Shown piece after piece: positions 46,734-54,875 of a stretch of DNA of 64,000 bases. A model generated the notes under the pieces. It had not been told where the DNA came from, searched no databases, and worked only from the letters and a program-made list of their open reading frames with translations. The position numbers were made by a program, and so were the translations under genes. Positions within the stretch are counted from its first letter, which is position 1, and each line of letters starts with the position of its first letter. Origin of the DNA: Shewanella oneidensis MR-1 (GTDB lineage Bacteria > Pseudomonadota > Gammaproteobacteria > Enterobacterales > Shewanellaceae); assembly GCF_000146165.2 (NCBI RefSeq), contig NC_004347.2, positions 2,666,001-2,730,000 on the forward strand, written 5' to 3'.

Positions 46734-47444
46734 TTATTCACGCCCCGGTAACTTTTTCCATGTCACTGTATCGCGCAAATATACTGGCTCAAGTTCATCA
46801 ACGCTTGTCGTTAATCCAGCTTTGATCCCCACTTCAGCCAGCGTTAACATTGCCCGTGCATCGGGATACTTCACCTCTGCTAATGGGGTGATACCTTTGC
46901 CAAAACTGAACAAATTAGGATAAGCATCAAAACCTGTACCGCAGCCCACAATAGGTTTATTCATCTCTAAAGCAAGTTGGATCTGTTCAGGCGCACTCAC
47001 CACCTCTTGGCCAACCAAGGTCGCAATACCATCGACTGCCACAAATTGCCCCCAATAGACTTCCCCCATGCGCGCATCGATACAGCAAAGCACTTGCTCG
47101 GCAGCATGTTCAGCAATCGCCATTTGTGCCATGGCCGCTAAGGTCGAAATGCCAATCACGGGCAAATCTAACCCAAGGGCTAAGCCTTGCGTCATGCTAG
47201 TACAAATCCGAATACCGGTAAAACTGCCAGGACCACGACCATAGGCAATGACATCTAATTTATCTAAGCCGATATCGGCTTGTTTTAGCACGGATTCCAC
47301 CATAGGTAACAAGCGCTGGCTATGCTCCCTTGGTGCATCAGCTAACTCAGCATAAACCTGCCCTTGATAATACAGGGCTGCCGAACAGGCTTCGGTACAA
47401 GTGTCTAGGGCGAGAATACAAACAGAGTCTTGAGGTATCGTCAT
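46734..47444 (-). CDS. tsaB: tRNA threonylcarbamoyladenosine biosynthesis protein TsaB
   Basis: A 236-residue ASKHA-fold protein (YeaZ): ILALDTCTEACSAAL, EHSQRLLPMVESVL, YGRGPGSFTGIRI and IDARMGEVYW are family hallmarks. It supports TsaD in making the t6A modification at position 37 of ANN-reading tRNAs. The start at 47444 (MTIPQ) precedes the core as in homologues; the longer frame to 47528 looks spurious. Confidence 0.92.
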   Translation of the reverse strand: MTIPQDSVCILALDTCTEACSAALYYQGQVYAELADAPREHSQRLLPMVESVLKQADIGLDKLDVIAYGRGPGSFTGIRICTSMTQGLALGLDLPVIGISTLAAMAQMAIAEHAAEQVLCCIDARMGEVYWGQFVAVDGIATLVGQEVVSAPEQIQLALEMNKPIVGCGTGFDAYPNLFSFGKGITPLAEVKYPDARAMLTLAEVGIKAGLTTSVDELEPVYLRDTVTWKKLPGRE

Positions 47445-47796
47445 ATAAAAACCGTGCTGAGGATATGGTTGAAAAAGGTCGACATCGCGAGCAATGCCTA
47501 TCACCATACCAAGTGTAAATTGGCGCAAATGATAACATCAAATAATCGAAAGCAAAGGCTTAAAAACGGCAGTGATTAGGCACGTTTGCTTGAGTCTCAG
47601 TTTGTGATCGCTATCACTAACTCAAAAACTCCCTTAGCCTTTAGCAAAATAGTGGGAAACTTTTCTCGCGTTCAAGGTCTGAGCAATCAGTGCAGAACAT
47701 TCTGCCTACACATACCAAAGCATCGATTTTTTTCCGTCTCCCCTTTTTGCGCGAAGCTTCGCGTTATGCTTTGCAAAGTATTAATAAGGAAATTCA
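47445..47796. other. Divergent tsaB/hemB intergenic region
   Basis: 352 bp with no gene. It contains a perfect 14-bp palindrome CGCGAAGCTTCGCG (47750-47763), 33 bp before the hemB start, and an AAGGA ribosome site for hemB. Confidence 0.5.
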
Positions 47797-48798
47797 ATGA
47801 GCAGCACACGAGAAAATACCATCGCCCCCCTTCGCCGTTTAAGACGCCTGCGCCGCACCGAGGCCATGCGTGATCTGGTACGTGAAACCCATGTCTCACT
47901 CTCCGACTTGATCCACCCACTCTTTATTGAAGAACACATTAACCAAGCTGTGCCAATTTCAACCCTGCCGGGGATTTGCCGTCTGCCCGAAAGCGCACTT
48001 GCCGATGAGATCCAAAGGCTCTATGCCTTAGGGATCCGCTATGTGATGCCCTTTGGGATTTCCCATACCAAAGATCCACAGGGCAGCGACACTTGGAATG
48101 ACAATGGATTGCTCGCACGGATGATCCGTACCATAAAAGCCACCGCGCCAGAGATGATGGTGATCCCCGATATTTGTTTTTGTGAATATACCGACCATGG
48201 ACACTGCGGCGTGTTGCACCAAGACGAAGTCTGTAACGACCAAACCGTGGCTAACTTAGTCAAACAATCCGTCACCGCCGCTAAAGCGGGAGCTGATATG
48301 TTGGCGCCATCAGCAATGATGGATGGTCAAATTAAAGCGATACGACAAGGGCTGGATGAAGCAGGCTTTGAACACGTAGCCATTTTGGCCCACGCAGCCA
48401 AGTTCGCCTCCTCTTTCTACGGGCCTTTTAGGGCCGCTGTAGATTGTGAACTCAGTGGTAACCGCAAAGGCTATCAGCTCGATTACGCCAATGGCCGCCA
48501 AGCATTGCTCGAAGCACTGCTCGATGAGGAAGAAGGCGCAGATATTTTGATGGTAAAACCCGGCACGCCATATTTGGATGTATTAAGTCGCCTAAGACAA
48601 GAAACCCACCTCCCCTTAGCGGCCTATCAAGTGGGTGGCGAATATGCAGGTATTAAATTTGCTGCGCTGGCGGGCGCCCTCGATGAGCGCGCCGTTGTCA
48701 CTGAAACCTTTATCGGTTTAAAACGGGCTGGTGCCGATTTAATTGTCAGTTATTACACTAAACAATATGCCGAGTGGTTAGCAGAGTTACGCGAATAA
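47797..48798 (+). CDS. hemB: Delta-aminolevulinic acid dehydratase (porphobilinogen synthase)
   Basis: A 333-residue enzyme joining two aminolevulinate molecules in haem synthesis. The metal site is of the cysteine type (DICFCEYTDHGHCG). Schiff-base lysines lie in HAAKFASSFYGPFR and in LMVKPG; the phosphate/allosteric segment SGNRKGYQLDYAN is also present. Length and motifs fit well. Shewanella genomes can carry more than one hemB; whether another exists cannot be seen here. Confidence 0.95.
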   Translation: MSSTRENTIAPLRRLRRLRRTEAMRDLVRETHVSLSDLIHPLFIEEHINQAVPISTLPGICRLPESALADEIQRLYALGIRYVMPFGISHTKDPQGSDTWNDNGLLARMIRTIKATAPEMMVIPDICFCEYTDHGHCGVLHQDEVCNDQTVANLVKQSVTAAKAGADMLAPSAMMDGQIKAIRQGLDEAGFEHVAILAHAAKFASSFYGPFRAAVDCELSGNRKGYQLDYANGRQALLEALLDEEEGADILMVKPGTPYLDVLSRLRQETHLPLAAYQVGGEYAGIKFAALAGALDERAVVTETFIGLKRAGADLIVSYYTKQYAEWLAELRE

Positions 48799-48896
48799 GG
48801 TTAAGTATCCTACTTTTTACCTAAGAAATTCAGTAAAGAATCCGCCTTCTTAGAAGGCGGCTTTGACTTGCCCCTGGAAGGGGCTATTCCAAGAAC

Positions 48897-49334
48897 CTAC
48901 ATCATCTGCAACGACAATTGAGCCTCATGTTCCTGATCTTGTTTATCTTGGTGGCGCACATATCGTCTAATGATTTCTTCATTAACACCTACTGTATCTA
49001 CAAAATAACCTCTGGCCCAAAAGCTATTGCCCCATTGCTTTTTACGTACATGAGGGAATTTATTGAATAGCCTTATCGCACTTCTTCCTTTCAATACTCC
49101 CATCAACGTTGATACTGACAGCTTCGGCGGGATTATGACTACCAAGTGAACGTGGTCGATCTGAACGTTTAATTCTAAAGCCTCACAACCCTTCATATTG
49201 CAAAGGATATAAATTGACCTGTATAACTCCTTACCAAGGTTTCCTTTTAAAATTTTAAAACGGTACTTCGGAGTCCAAACAATATGATATTTGCAACGCC
49301 AATAAACATGTGATGAACTTCTATAATCGCCCAT
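48897..49334 (-). CDS. tnpA: IS200-type Y1 (HUH) transposase TnpA
   Basis: A 145-residue single-domain transposase, slightly shorter than classical IS200 TnpA (about 152). HUH motif H61-V-H63 in IDHVHL, conserved WCRGYFVDTVG-like region (WARGYFVDTVG), and catalytic tyrosine Y125 in RRYVRHQ. It looks intact and may be active. The start ATG lies in one arm of an inverted repeat GCATGGGC (49336-49329) / GCCCATGC (49387-49380), which could hide the start codon in mRNA. Confidence 0.92.
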   Translation of the reverse strand: MGDYRSSSHVYWRCKYHIVWTPKYRFKILKGNLGKELYRSIYILCNMKGCEALELNVQIDHVHLVVIIPPKLSVSTLMGVLKGRSAIRLFNKFPHVRKKQWGNSFWARGYFVDTVGVNEEIIRRYVRHQDKQDQEHEAQLSLQMM

Positions 49335-49387
49335 GCTTTTCGTTTCCTCTTACTTGTGGTGAATAAGAAGTCTCTTTTAGCATGGGC
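49329..49387 (-). promoter_or_regulatory. Translation-blocking leader stem of tnpA (putative)
   Basis: Perfect 8-bp arms, one containing the tnpA ATG, enclose 43 nt that includes the AAGAGGAAA ribosome site. Similar leader structures limit transposase translation in IS200. Confidence 0.5.
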
Positions 49388-49452
49388 GTAATTCAGGCTA
49401 TAGCCTCAAGGAACAATCACCACCGCCAGAGGCGGTGGTTTTGGGATGACAA

Positions 49453-49477
49453 TAAAAACGCCACCTTGACGGTGGCG
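49453..49477 (-). terminator. Terminator of msrBA
   Basis: Minus-strand CGCCACC-gtcaa-GGTGGCG followed by TTTTT, about 35 bp after the msrBA stop. Confidence 0.88.
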
Positions 49478-49511
49478 GTTAATTCAAAAAATCCGAAAGT
49501 TAATCAGTATG

Positions 49512-50417
49512 TTAAACTTGCAGTTCGGCAAATAATGCTCTGATTTTTTCGACCTTTGGCCGCACCACGATTTGGCAATAGGGCTGCTCGCCATGCAGGG
49601 CAAAGTAGTCATTGTGGTACGCTTCAGCAGGATAAAACGACTCAAATGCCACCACTTGGGTGACGATTGGCGCATCAAATACCCGTGCCTCAGTTAACTT
49701 GGCGATCATGGCGTTGGCTTCATCAACCTGAGTTGCATCGTGGGCAAAAACCACGGAGCGATATTGCGGCCCTTTATCATTGCCTTGACGATTTAAAGTG
49801 GTCGGGTCGTGACTCTCAAATAACACCTGCAACAGCGTGGTAAAGGCGATTTGCTCAGGGTCAAACTCAATGTGCACCACCTCAGCATGCCCCGTTTGTC
49901 CAGAACACACAGATTTATAGTCGGCATCGCTCGCCTCGCCGCCAGAGTAACCTGATCTGACGTTCAGCACGCCCTTAAGGCTCTTGAAAATCGCTTCAAC
50001 ACACCAAAAACAGCCAGCGCCAAAGGTGGCAAAAGCATGTTTTGGGGCAATATCTTCGGCTTCATCCTGGGCTTTAAACAACATCGAGACAGAATTAACG
50101 CAGTGGCGAATATTCTTCGGCGTTAAAAACTCCCCTTCAAAAACATGGCCCAAATGCCCGCCACACTGGCTGCAAACGATTTCGGTGCGGCGACCATCAG
50201 CGTCGATATGACGGCTAACGGCACCCGGAATTTCATCATCAAAGGCAGGCCAACCGCAATGGGCATTAAACTTATCTTCTGAACGATACAAAGGCGTATG
50301 GCATTTTTTGCACAAATACACCCCTTTGGCATCGTGTTGATAATACTGGCCACTAAAGGGGCGTTCGGTGCCCTTTTCTTCTATGACATAGCGTTCAAAA
50401 TCAGTCAGTTTGTTCAT
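49512..50417 (-). CDS. msrBA: Bifunctional methionine sulfoxide reductase MsrB–MsrA
   Basis: A 301-residue fusion. Residues 1-118 are MsrB: zinc cysteines C36/C39 (CKKC) and C82/C85 (CSQC), catalytic C106 in RHCVNSV. Residues 128-295 are MsrA with catalytic C136 in GAGCFWC, GYSGG, and [15 protein letters not shown]. It thus reduces both the R and S sulfoxides of methionine. No signal peptide, so cytoplasmic. Order B-A is less common than A-B. Confidence 0.93.
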   Translation of the reverse strand: MNKLTDFERYVIEEKGTERPFSGQYYQHDAKGVYLCKKCHTPLYRSEDKFNAHCGWPAFDDEIPGAVSRHIDADGRRTEIVCSQCGGHLGHVFEGEFLTPKNIRHCVNSVSMLFKAQDEAEDIAPKHAFATFGAGCFWCVEAIFKSLKGVLNVRSGYSGGEASDADYKSVCSGQTGHAEVVHIEFDPEQIAFTTLLQVLFESHDPTTLNRQGNDKGPQYRSVVFAHDATQVDEANAMIAKLTEARVFDAPIVTQVVAFESFYPAEAYHNDYFALHGEQPYCQIVVRPKVEKIRALFAELQV

Positions 50418-50795
50418 AAAAGTATCCTTTAGCTCCTTAGGTATTCGCCTGCATAAGACCGTTTCACTCTCAGGTTTATTTCGCCCCAGCCTGAATTGGC
50501 TTTTTTAGCATAGTAGCTGCTTTGGGCGATAAAATCCTGCTGATTGAGGAGATGCTTAAATAACTGAAGGAAAATTCAGCAGTGCTTTATACCCATGGTT
50601 GTGAATGTTTGCGCCAAGTACAGCGCAACGCTACACTTGCTGCGGGTCAATTCTCTACCCAAACCTTTCTATATGCCAGCTTAAACACTAGGACTAAGCA
50701 AGCCATACCAATAATGAGATAAGTGGCAATGACCACTTACCTTTATCTTTAGATAAGCGTTTGGTTAACAATCACTTATAACAAGTAGAAACAAT
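50418..50795. other. Divergent msrBA / oxygenase intergenic region
   Basis: 378 bp with no gene visible. A small hairpin TAAGTGG-caatga-CCACTTA (50720-50739) lies 57 bp before the oxygenase start. Confidence 0.45.
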
Positions 50796-51635
50796 ATGAA
50801 ATTAGAAACCATTGATTATCGCGCTGCCGATAGTGCTAAACGCTTTGTCGAATCCCTACGCGAAACAGGCTTTGGGGTACTGTCTAACCACCCCATTGAT
50901 AAAGAGTTGGTTGAGCGTATCTACACAGAGTGGCAAGCATTTTTTAACTCCGAAGCCAAAAACGAGTTTATGTTCAACCGTGAAACCCACGATGGTTTCT
51001 TCCCTGCGTCGATTTCAGAAACCGCAAAAGGCCACACAGTTAAAGACATCAAAGAGTATTACCACGTGTATCCTTGGGGTCGGATCCCTGACTCACTGCG
51101 CGCCAATATACTGGCCTACTATGAAAAAGCTAATACGCTGGCATCTGAACTCTTAGAGTGGATTGAAACCTACTCACCTGACGAGATCAAAGCCAAGTTT
51201 TCCATTCCGCTACCGGAGATGATCGCCAACAGCCATAAAACACTGCTGCGTATTCTGCATTACCCTCCCATGACGGGCGATGAAGAAATGGGCGCTATCC
51301 GCGCTGCCGCCCATGAGGATATTAACCTGATCACTGTACTGCCTACGGCGAACGAACCGGGATTACAGGTTAAGGCGAAAGATGGCTCATGGTTAGATGT
51401 ACCGAGTGATTTTGGCAATATTATCATCAACATTGGTGATATGTTACAGGAGGCCTCGGACGGTTATTTCCCATCGACTTCACATCGAGTGATTAACCCA
51501 GAAGGCACAGATAAAACTAAATCTCGTATCTCCCTCCCCTTATTCCTGCACCCACATCCTTCGGTTGTACTGTCAGAGCGTTATACAGCTGACAGTTATC
51601 TAATGGAAAGACTGCGCGAACTTGGCGTACTCTGA
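50796..51635 (+). CDS. 2-oxoglutarate/Fe(II)-dependent oxygenase, isopenicillin N synthase-like
   Basis: A 279-residue protein with the DIOX_N-like start (ETGFGVLSNHPID) and a jelly-roll core. Iron ligands are His and Asp in AAAHEDIN and a late His in STSHRVIN; the 2-oxoglutarate-binding Arg with Ser lies in KSRISLPLF. Bacterial members of this group have unknown substrates, perhaps in nucleobase or antibiotic-like modification. Its own terminator follows. Confidence 0.88.
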   Translation: MKLETIDYRAADSAKRFVESLRETGFGVLSNHPIDKELVERIYTEWQAFFNSEAKNEFMFNRETHDGFFPASISETAKGHTVKDIKEYYHVYPWGRIPDSLRANILAYYEKANTLASELLEWIETYSPDEIKAKFSIPLPEMIANSHKTLLRILHYPPMTGDEEMGAIRAAAHEDINLITVLPTANEPGLQVKAKDGSWLDVPSDFGNIIINIGDMLQEASDGYFPSTSHRVINPEGTDKTKSRISLPLFLHPHPSVVLSERYTADSYLMERLRELGVL

Positions 51636-51697
51636 TTAATTTCGCTTACGCTAGCGAAACGAGCGTTGAGTTCAAAGTCGCATCAAGATTGAGCAAT

Positions 51698-51721
51698 TAA
51701 GCGCCTTCGGGCGCTTTTTTT
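51698..51721 (+). terminator. Terminator after the oxygenase gene
   Basis: AAGCGCC-TTCG-GGCGCTT followed by T-run; stable UUCG tetraloop. Confidence 0.93.
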
Positions 51722-51784
51722 ATGACATTCGCCGCCTTCAAGGTAGAATAGTCGTCTTTAAGTCATTTAGGACAAGGCGTTATC

Positions 51785-52726
51785 ATGGCAATTCAATGGT
51801 ATCCGGGGCATATGCACAAGGCACGCAAAGAGATCGAAGAGGCTATGCCTCAGGTCGATCTCGTGATTGAGGTGCTGGACGCACGTATTCCCTACAGTAG
51901 CGAAAACCCCATGGTGTCAAAGCTTCGCGGCGACAAACCTTGTATTAAGCTGCTGAATAAATCCGACTTAGCCGATCCTGAAGTCACAGCCCAATGGATT
52001 GAATACCTTGAGCGTGAACAAGGCGTTAAAGCCACTGCAATCACGACGCTGCAACCCGGAATGTTGAAGATGCTGCCGGATCTTTGCCGTAAATTAGTGC
52101 CGAGTCGAGATAAAACTGAAAAAGATATTCGCACGATGATCATGGGGATCCCAAATGTCGGTAAATCCACCATTATCAATACCTTGGCTGGTCGCGTTAT
52201 CGCTAAAACGGGTAACGAACCCGCCGTAACCAAAACCCAGCAGCGCATTAATCTACGTAACGGCATTGTGCTCTCGGACACTCCAGGGATTTTATGGCCT
52301 AAGGTTGACAACGAAGCCAGCAGCTATCGCCTCGCTGTCACAGGAGCAATTAAAGATACTGCCATGGAATACGAAGATGTAGCGCTGTTTGCCGCGGGCT
52401 ATTTCTTAAAGGCCTACCCAAAGGAAATTTGCGAGCGTTATAACATCAGCGAGTTACCTAAAGATGATATGGCGTTACTCGAAGAAATCGGCCGTAAACG
52501 CGGCGCACTTCGCCCCGGTGGCCGCATTGATTTACATAAGGCATCAGAATTACTGCTGCATGAGTATCGTTCCGGTAAAATCGGCTTATTATCCCTTGAA
52601 ACACCCGCTATGGCAGAGATTGAAAAAGCCGAAGTTGAGCGCATTCTTGCCGAAAAAGCGGCCGAGAAGGCCGCGAAGTTGGAAGCAGAAAAACTCAAAC
52701 GCTCTGGTAAACGCCATAATGATTAA
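51785..52726 (+). CDS. rbgA: Ribosome biogenesis GTPase RbgA/YlqF
   Basis: A 313-residue circularly permuted GTPase: G4 NKSD precedes G1 (GIPNVGKS) and G3 (DTPG). The N-terminus AIQWYPGHMHKA is the family hallmark, and the C-terminal region holds RGALRPGGRIDLHKASELLL. It matures the large ribosomal subunit. A charged Ala/Glu/Lys-rich tail extends it slightly beyond the Bacillus protein. Confidence 0.93.
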   Translation: MAIQWYPGHMHKARKEIEEAMPQVDLVIEVLDARIPYSSENPMVSKLRGDKPCIKLLNKSDLADPEVTAQWIEYLEREQGVKATAITTLQPGMLKMLPDLCRKLVPSRDKTEKDIRTMIMGIPNVGKSTIINTLAGRVIAKTGNEPAVTKTQQRINLRNGIVLSDTPGILWPKVDNEASSYRLAVTGAIKDTAMEYEDVALFAAGYFLKAYPKEICERYNISELPKDDMALLEEIGRKRGALRPGGRIDLHKASELLLHEYRSGKIGLLSLETPAMAEIEKAEVERILAEKAAEKAAKLEAEKLKRSGKRHND

Positions 52727-52820
52727 TGCAGGTAAATCAAGTTCTAATCGAGATGATAAATACGCAGAAGTAAACTCACAATTTATTGGTTGACTCTCGT
52801 TCGTTCAAACTTTAGCCATT

Positions 52821-52851
52821 AAGCTAGTCCTAATCAGGGCTGGCTTTTTAT
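52821..52851 (+). terminator. Terminator after rbgA
   Basis: AGCTAGTCC-taatca-GGGCTGGCT with G:T pairs, then TTTTT. Confidence 0.7.
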
Positions 52852-53059
52852 TTGACTGTTTTTTGAATTCACAGAAATAGGATTTCATACGAAGACGTAA
52901 CTTAGGATTATAGATTTATCTAACAGGCTTAGAAAAATTAACAGGAATAGCGTATCAATAGTCGTTCAATGACCAAAGCTTTACAATTAACTGACTCATC
53001 ATTGCCAGCGCAATAAAGAGTATCTAAGCGTAAGTTACACTTATTATCGTGGCTAGCAA
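52852..53059. other. Spacer between rbgA and zapC (convergent)
   Basis: AT-rich, no gene or clear element seen. Confidence 0.4.
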
Positions 53060-53593
53060 CTAGGCCGCAACGACATGTCGCTGCGCACGAAGAGGGTGTA
53101 AGCGATTATGCATTACCTTAATCGTCTCAAACTGTCCCAAGGTTTTAGCTCCAGATAAAACACATTCTGGCGATAACAACATCACTAACGCCGATTGCAG
53201 TGTATTTTCAACAACTAATACTAATGCACGTTGTTTTTGACATTTAAGTTCAAAGACTTTCCCCACATCACTGTAAACACACACTTCACTGGTATCAAAA
53301 AACCAAGATTTTGGCATTTGTGGTGTTAGCATAAAATGCGCCGCTGTCGCATTAAGCGCTATTTGCACTACCGCAGCATCGGTTAGAGTTAATGTTTTGG
53401 GTAACTTATCGAGCAAGCTCATATAGAATTTGGCGTGCGAAATATTGAACTCCATGCTTGATAAGGCATCAGGAATTAATGATTTTGCTTTATAAGCCGT
53501 CAGAAATTCTATCTCGGAACCTAACGAAACGCTTAATACACCATACGAATCGTTATATTTCCAATGCCAATCCTTTTGCGGCAATAATAACAT
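53060..53593 (-). CDS. zapC: Cell division protein ZapC
   Basis: A 177-residue cytoplasmic protein related to E. coli ZapC (YcbW): WHWKYNDSYGVLSVSL near the N-terminus, LTPQMPKSWFF in the middle and IKVMHNRLHPL near the end. It binds FtsZ and stabilises the Z ring. It lies after pyrD as in E. coli, here separated by 200 bp that hold the GATC cluster. Confidence 0.9.
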   Translation of the reverse strand: MLLLPQKDWHWKYNDSYGVLSVSLGSEIEFLTAYKAKSLIPDALSSMEFNISHAKFYMSLLDKLPKTLTLTDAAVVQIALNATAAHFMLTPQMPKSWFFDTSEVCVYSDVGKVFELKCQKQRALVLVVENTLQSALVMLLSPECVLSGAKTLGQFETIKVMHNRLHPLRAQRHVVAA

Positions 53594-53695
53594 AACGTTT
53601 ACCTACTATTTGAACACTGGCACATCATAGTAGATATTTTATTCAATATCAAAATAAAAATAATAAAATACAAATTAGTTAACAATTACTTAGTG

Positions 53696-53792
53696 GATCT
53701 GTTTTAAGATCATAACTGCGATCTCATGATCGTTTTAGATCGCAGTTATCATAGAGGATCTCCTTTTTGATCCTCCGAGAGATCTAAAGATC
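53696..53792. repeat. Cluster of nine GATC sites with hairpins between pyrD and zapC
   Basis: GATC occurs at 53696, 53708, 53720, 53728, 53738, 53757, 53769, 53781 and 53789, nine times in 97 bp (chance about 0.4). Two hairpins are embedded: ATAACTGCGATCT / AGATCGCAGTTAT (53712-53749, 13-bp arms) and GAGGATC / GATCCTC (53754-53775). The block starts right after the pyrD stop and ends about 100 bp before the zapC start. Confidence 0.85.
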
Positions 53793-53793
53793 G

Positions 53794-54813
53794 TTATTTT
53801 AAACGGTAAGCTTCAACAATCTCTTTAATTAACTTCGGACCTTGATAAATAAAACCCGAGTAAATCTGCACCATAGTTGCGCCCGCATCAAACTTCGCTA
53901 ATGCATCTTCAGCACTATTAATGCCACCCACGCCTATAATTGGAATTTGACCTTGTAAACAAGTGGCTAATTGTTTAATCACTTTTGTTGAAAGTTCAGT
54001 TAAAGGTTTACCACTTAAGCCACCGCTTTCATTCGCATTGGCAAGCCCACTAACACCGTCACGGGTCAAGGTGGTATTGGTCGCAATTGCACCATCAAAC
54101 TGATTTTTAATCAACGCTTGAGCAATATTTTCGATTTCTTCAATCGTTAAATCAGGGGCAATTTTAAGCGCGATAGGTACATATTTTTTATGTTTGTCGG
54201 CCAATTCAAGTTGCTTGGCTTTAATGGCACTTAATAATTCGTCTAATAGATCGCCATATTGCAGCGATCGTAATCCAGGGGTATTAGGTGATGAAATATT
54301 CACCGCAATATAAGCCGCATGGAGATAAACTTTATCCATACAGATTAAATAATCGTCTTTACCTTGTTCTACTGGGGTGTCTTTATTTTTACCAATATTG
54401 ACGCCAACCATAATATCAGTCTTTTTCGCGATCAAATTTTTGACTAGGTTATCGACACCTTTGTTATTAAATCCCATGCGATTGATAATCGCCTTGGCGG
54501 GTTTTAATCTAAATAAACGCGGTAAATCATTACCAGGTTGTGGTCTTGGGGTAACCGTTCCCACTTCCACATGACCAAATCCCATCGCATGAAAGGCATC
54601 TATCGACTCGCCATCTTTATCCATACCTGCAGCTAAGCCCACTGGATTTGGAAAAGTCAGTCCCATAAAGCTGACAGGCGCTGGCGTAATATTCTGAGCA
54701 TAAAAAGCATTGAGAGGACCGTTGCCTGTCATTCTCAGACTGCCAATGGCTAAATTATGCGCTCGCTCAGGATCCATCTGAAACATGACTTTCTGTGCGA
54801 TTTTATAAAACAT
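53794..54813 (-). CDS. pyrD: Dihydroorotate dehydrogenase (quinone), class 2
   Basis: A 339-residue membrane-associated FMN enzyme of pyrimidine synthesis. The N-terminal amphipathic extension ([24 protein letters not shown]) binds the membrane and quinone. FMN/substrate motifs: [36 protein letters not shown] with the catalytic Ser, and [19 protein letters not shown]. Length equals the E. coli enzyme within three residues. Confidence 0.96.
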   Translation of the reverse strand: MFYKIAQKVMFQMDPERAHNLAIGSLRMTGNGPLNAFYAQNITPAPVSFMGLTFPNPVGLAAGMDKDGESIDAFHAMGFGHVEVGTVTPRPQPGNDLPRLFRLKPAKAIINRMGFNNKGVDNLVKNLIAKKTDIMVGVNIGKNKDTPVEQGKDDYLICMDKVYLHAAYIAVNISSPNTPGLRSLQYGDLLDELLSAIKAKQLELADKHKKYVPIALKIAPDLTIEEIENIAQALIKNQFDGAIATNTTLTRDGVSGLANANESGGLSGKPLTELSTKVIKQLATCLQGQIPIIGVGGINSAEDALAKFDAGATMVQIYSGFIYQGPKLIKEIVEAYRLK

Positions 54814-54830
54814 GTACTTTCCTCGACCTA

Positions 54831-54858
54831 AAAAAAGCCCCGGCGATCGCCAGGGCTT
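54831..54858 (-). terminator. Terminator of the NAD-GDH gene
   Basis: Minus strand AAGCCCTGGCGA-TCGCCGGGGCTT followed by T-run, before pyrD. Confidence 0.88.
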
Positions 54859-54875
54859 CTGATTGTTATAAAAGT

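Larger units (their letters stand above)
48842..49440 (-). mobile_element. IS200-type insertion sequence (IS200/IS605 family)
   Basis: About 600 bp between hemB and msrBA, with a single Y1 transposase gene. It lacks terminal inverted repeats and has instead subterminal hairpins, as expected for the family: CCGCCTTCT/AGAAGGCGG (48842-48860) and GCCCC/GGGGC (48870-48884) at one end, ACCACCGCC-aga-GGCGGTGGT (49419-49439) and GGCTATAGCC (49396-49405) at the other. Exact ends are approximate. Confidence 0.8.

Noticed and set aside
49419..49483. Two neighbouring GC-rich hairpins suggesting a short CRISPR-like repeat
   Set aside because: The two stems differ and there are no regular repeats or spacers. 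One is the IS200 end, the other the msrBA terminator.
53696..53792. GATC cluster as a replication origin
   Set aside because: No dnaA/dnaN neighbourhood and no recognisable DnaA-box array or AT-rich 13-mers; the gene context is pyrD/zapC.
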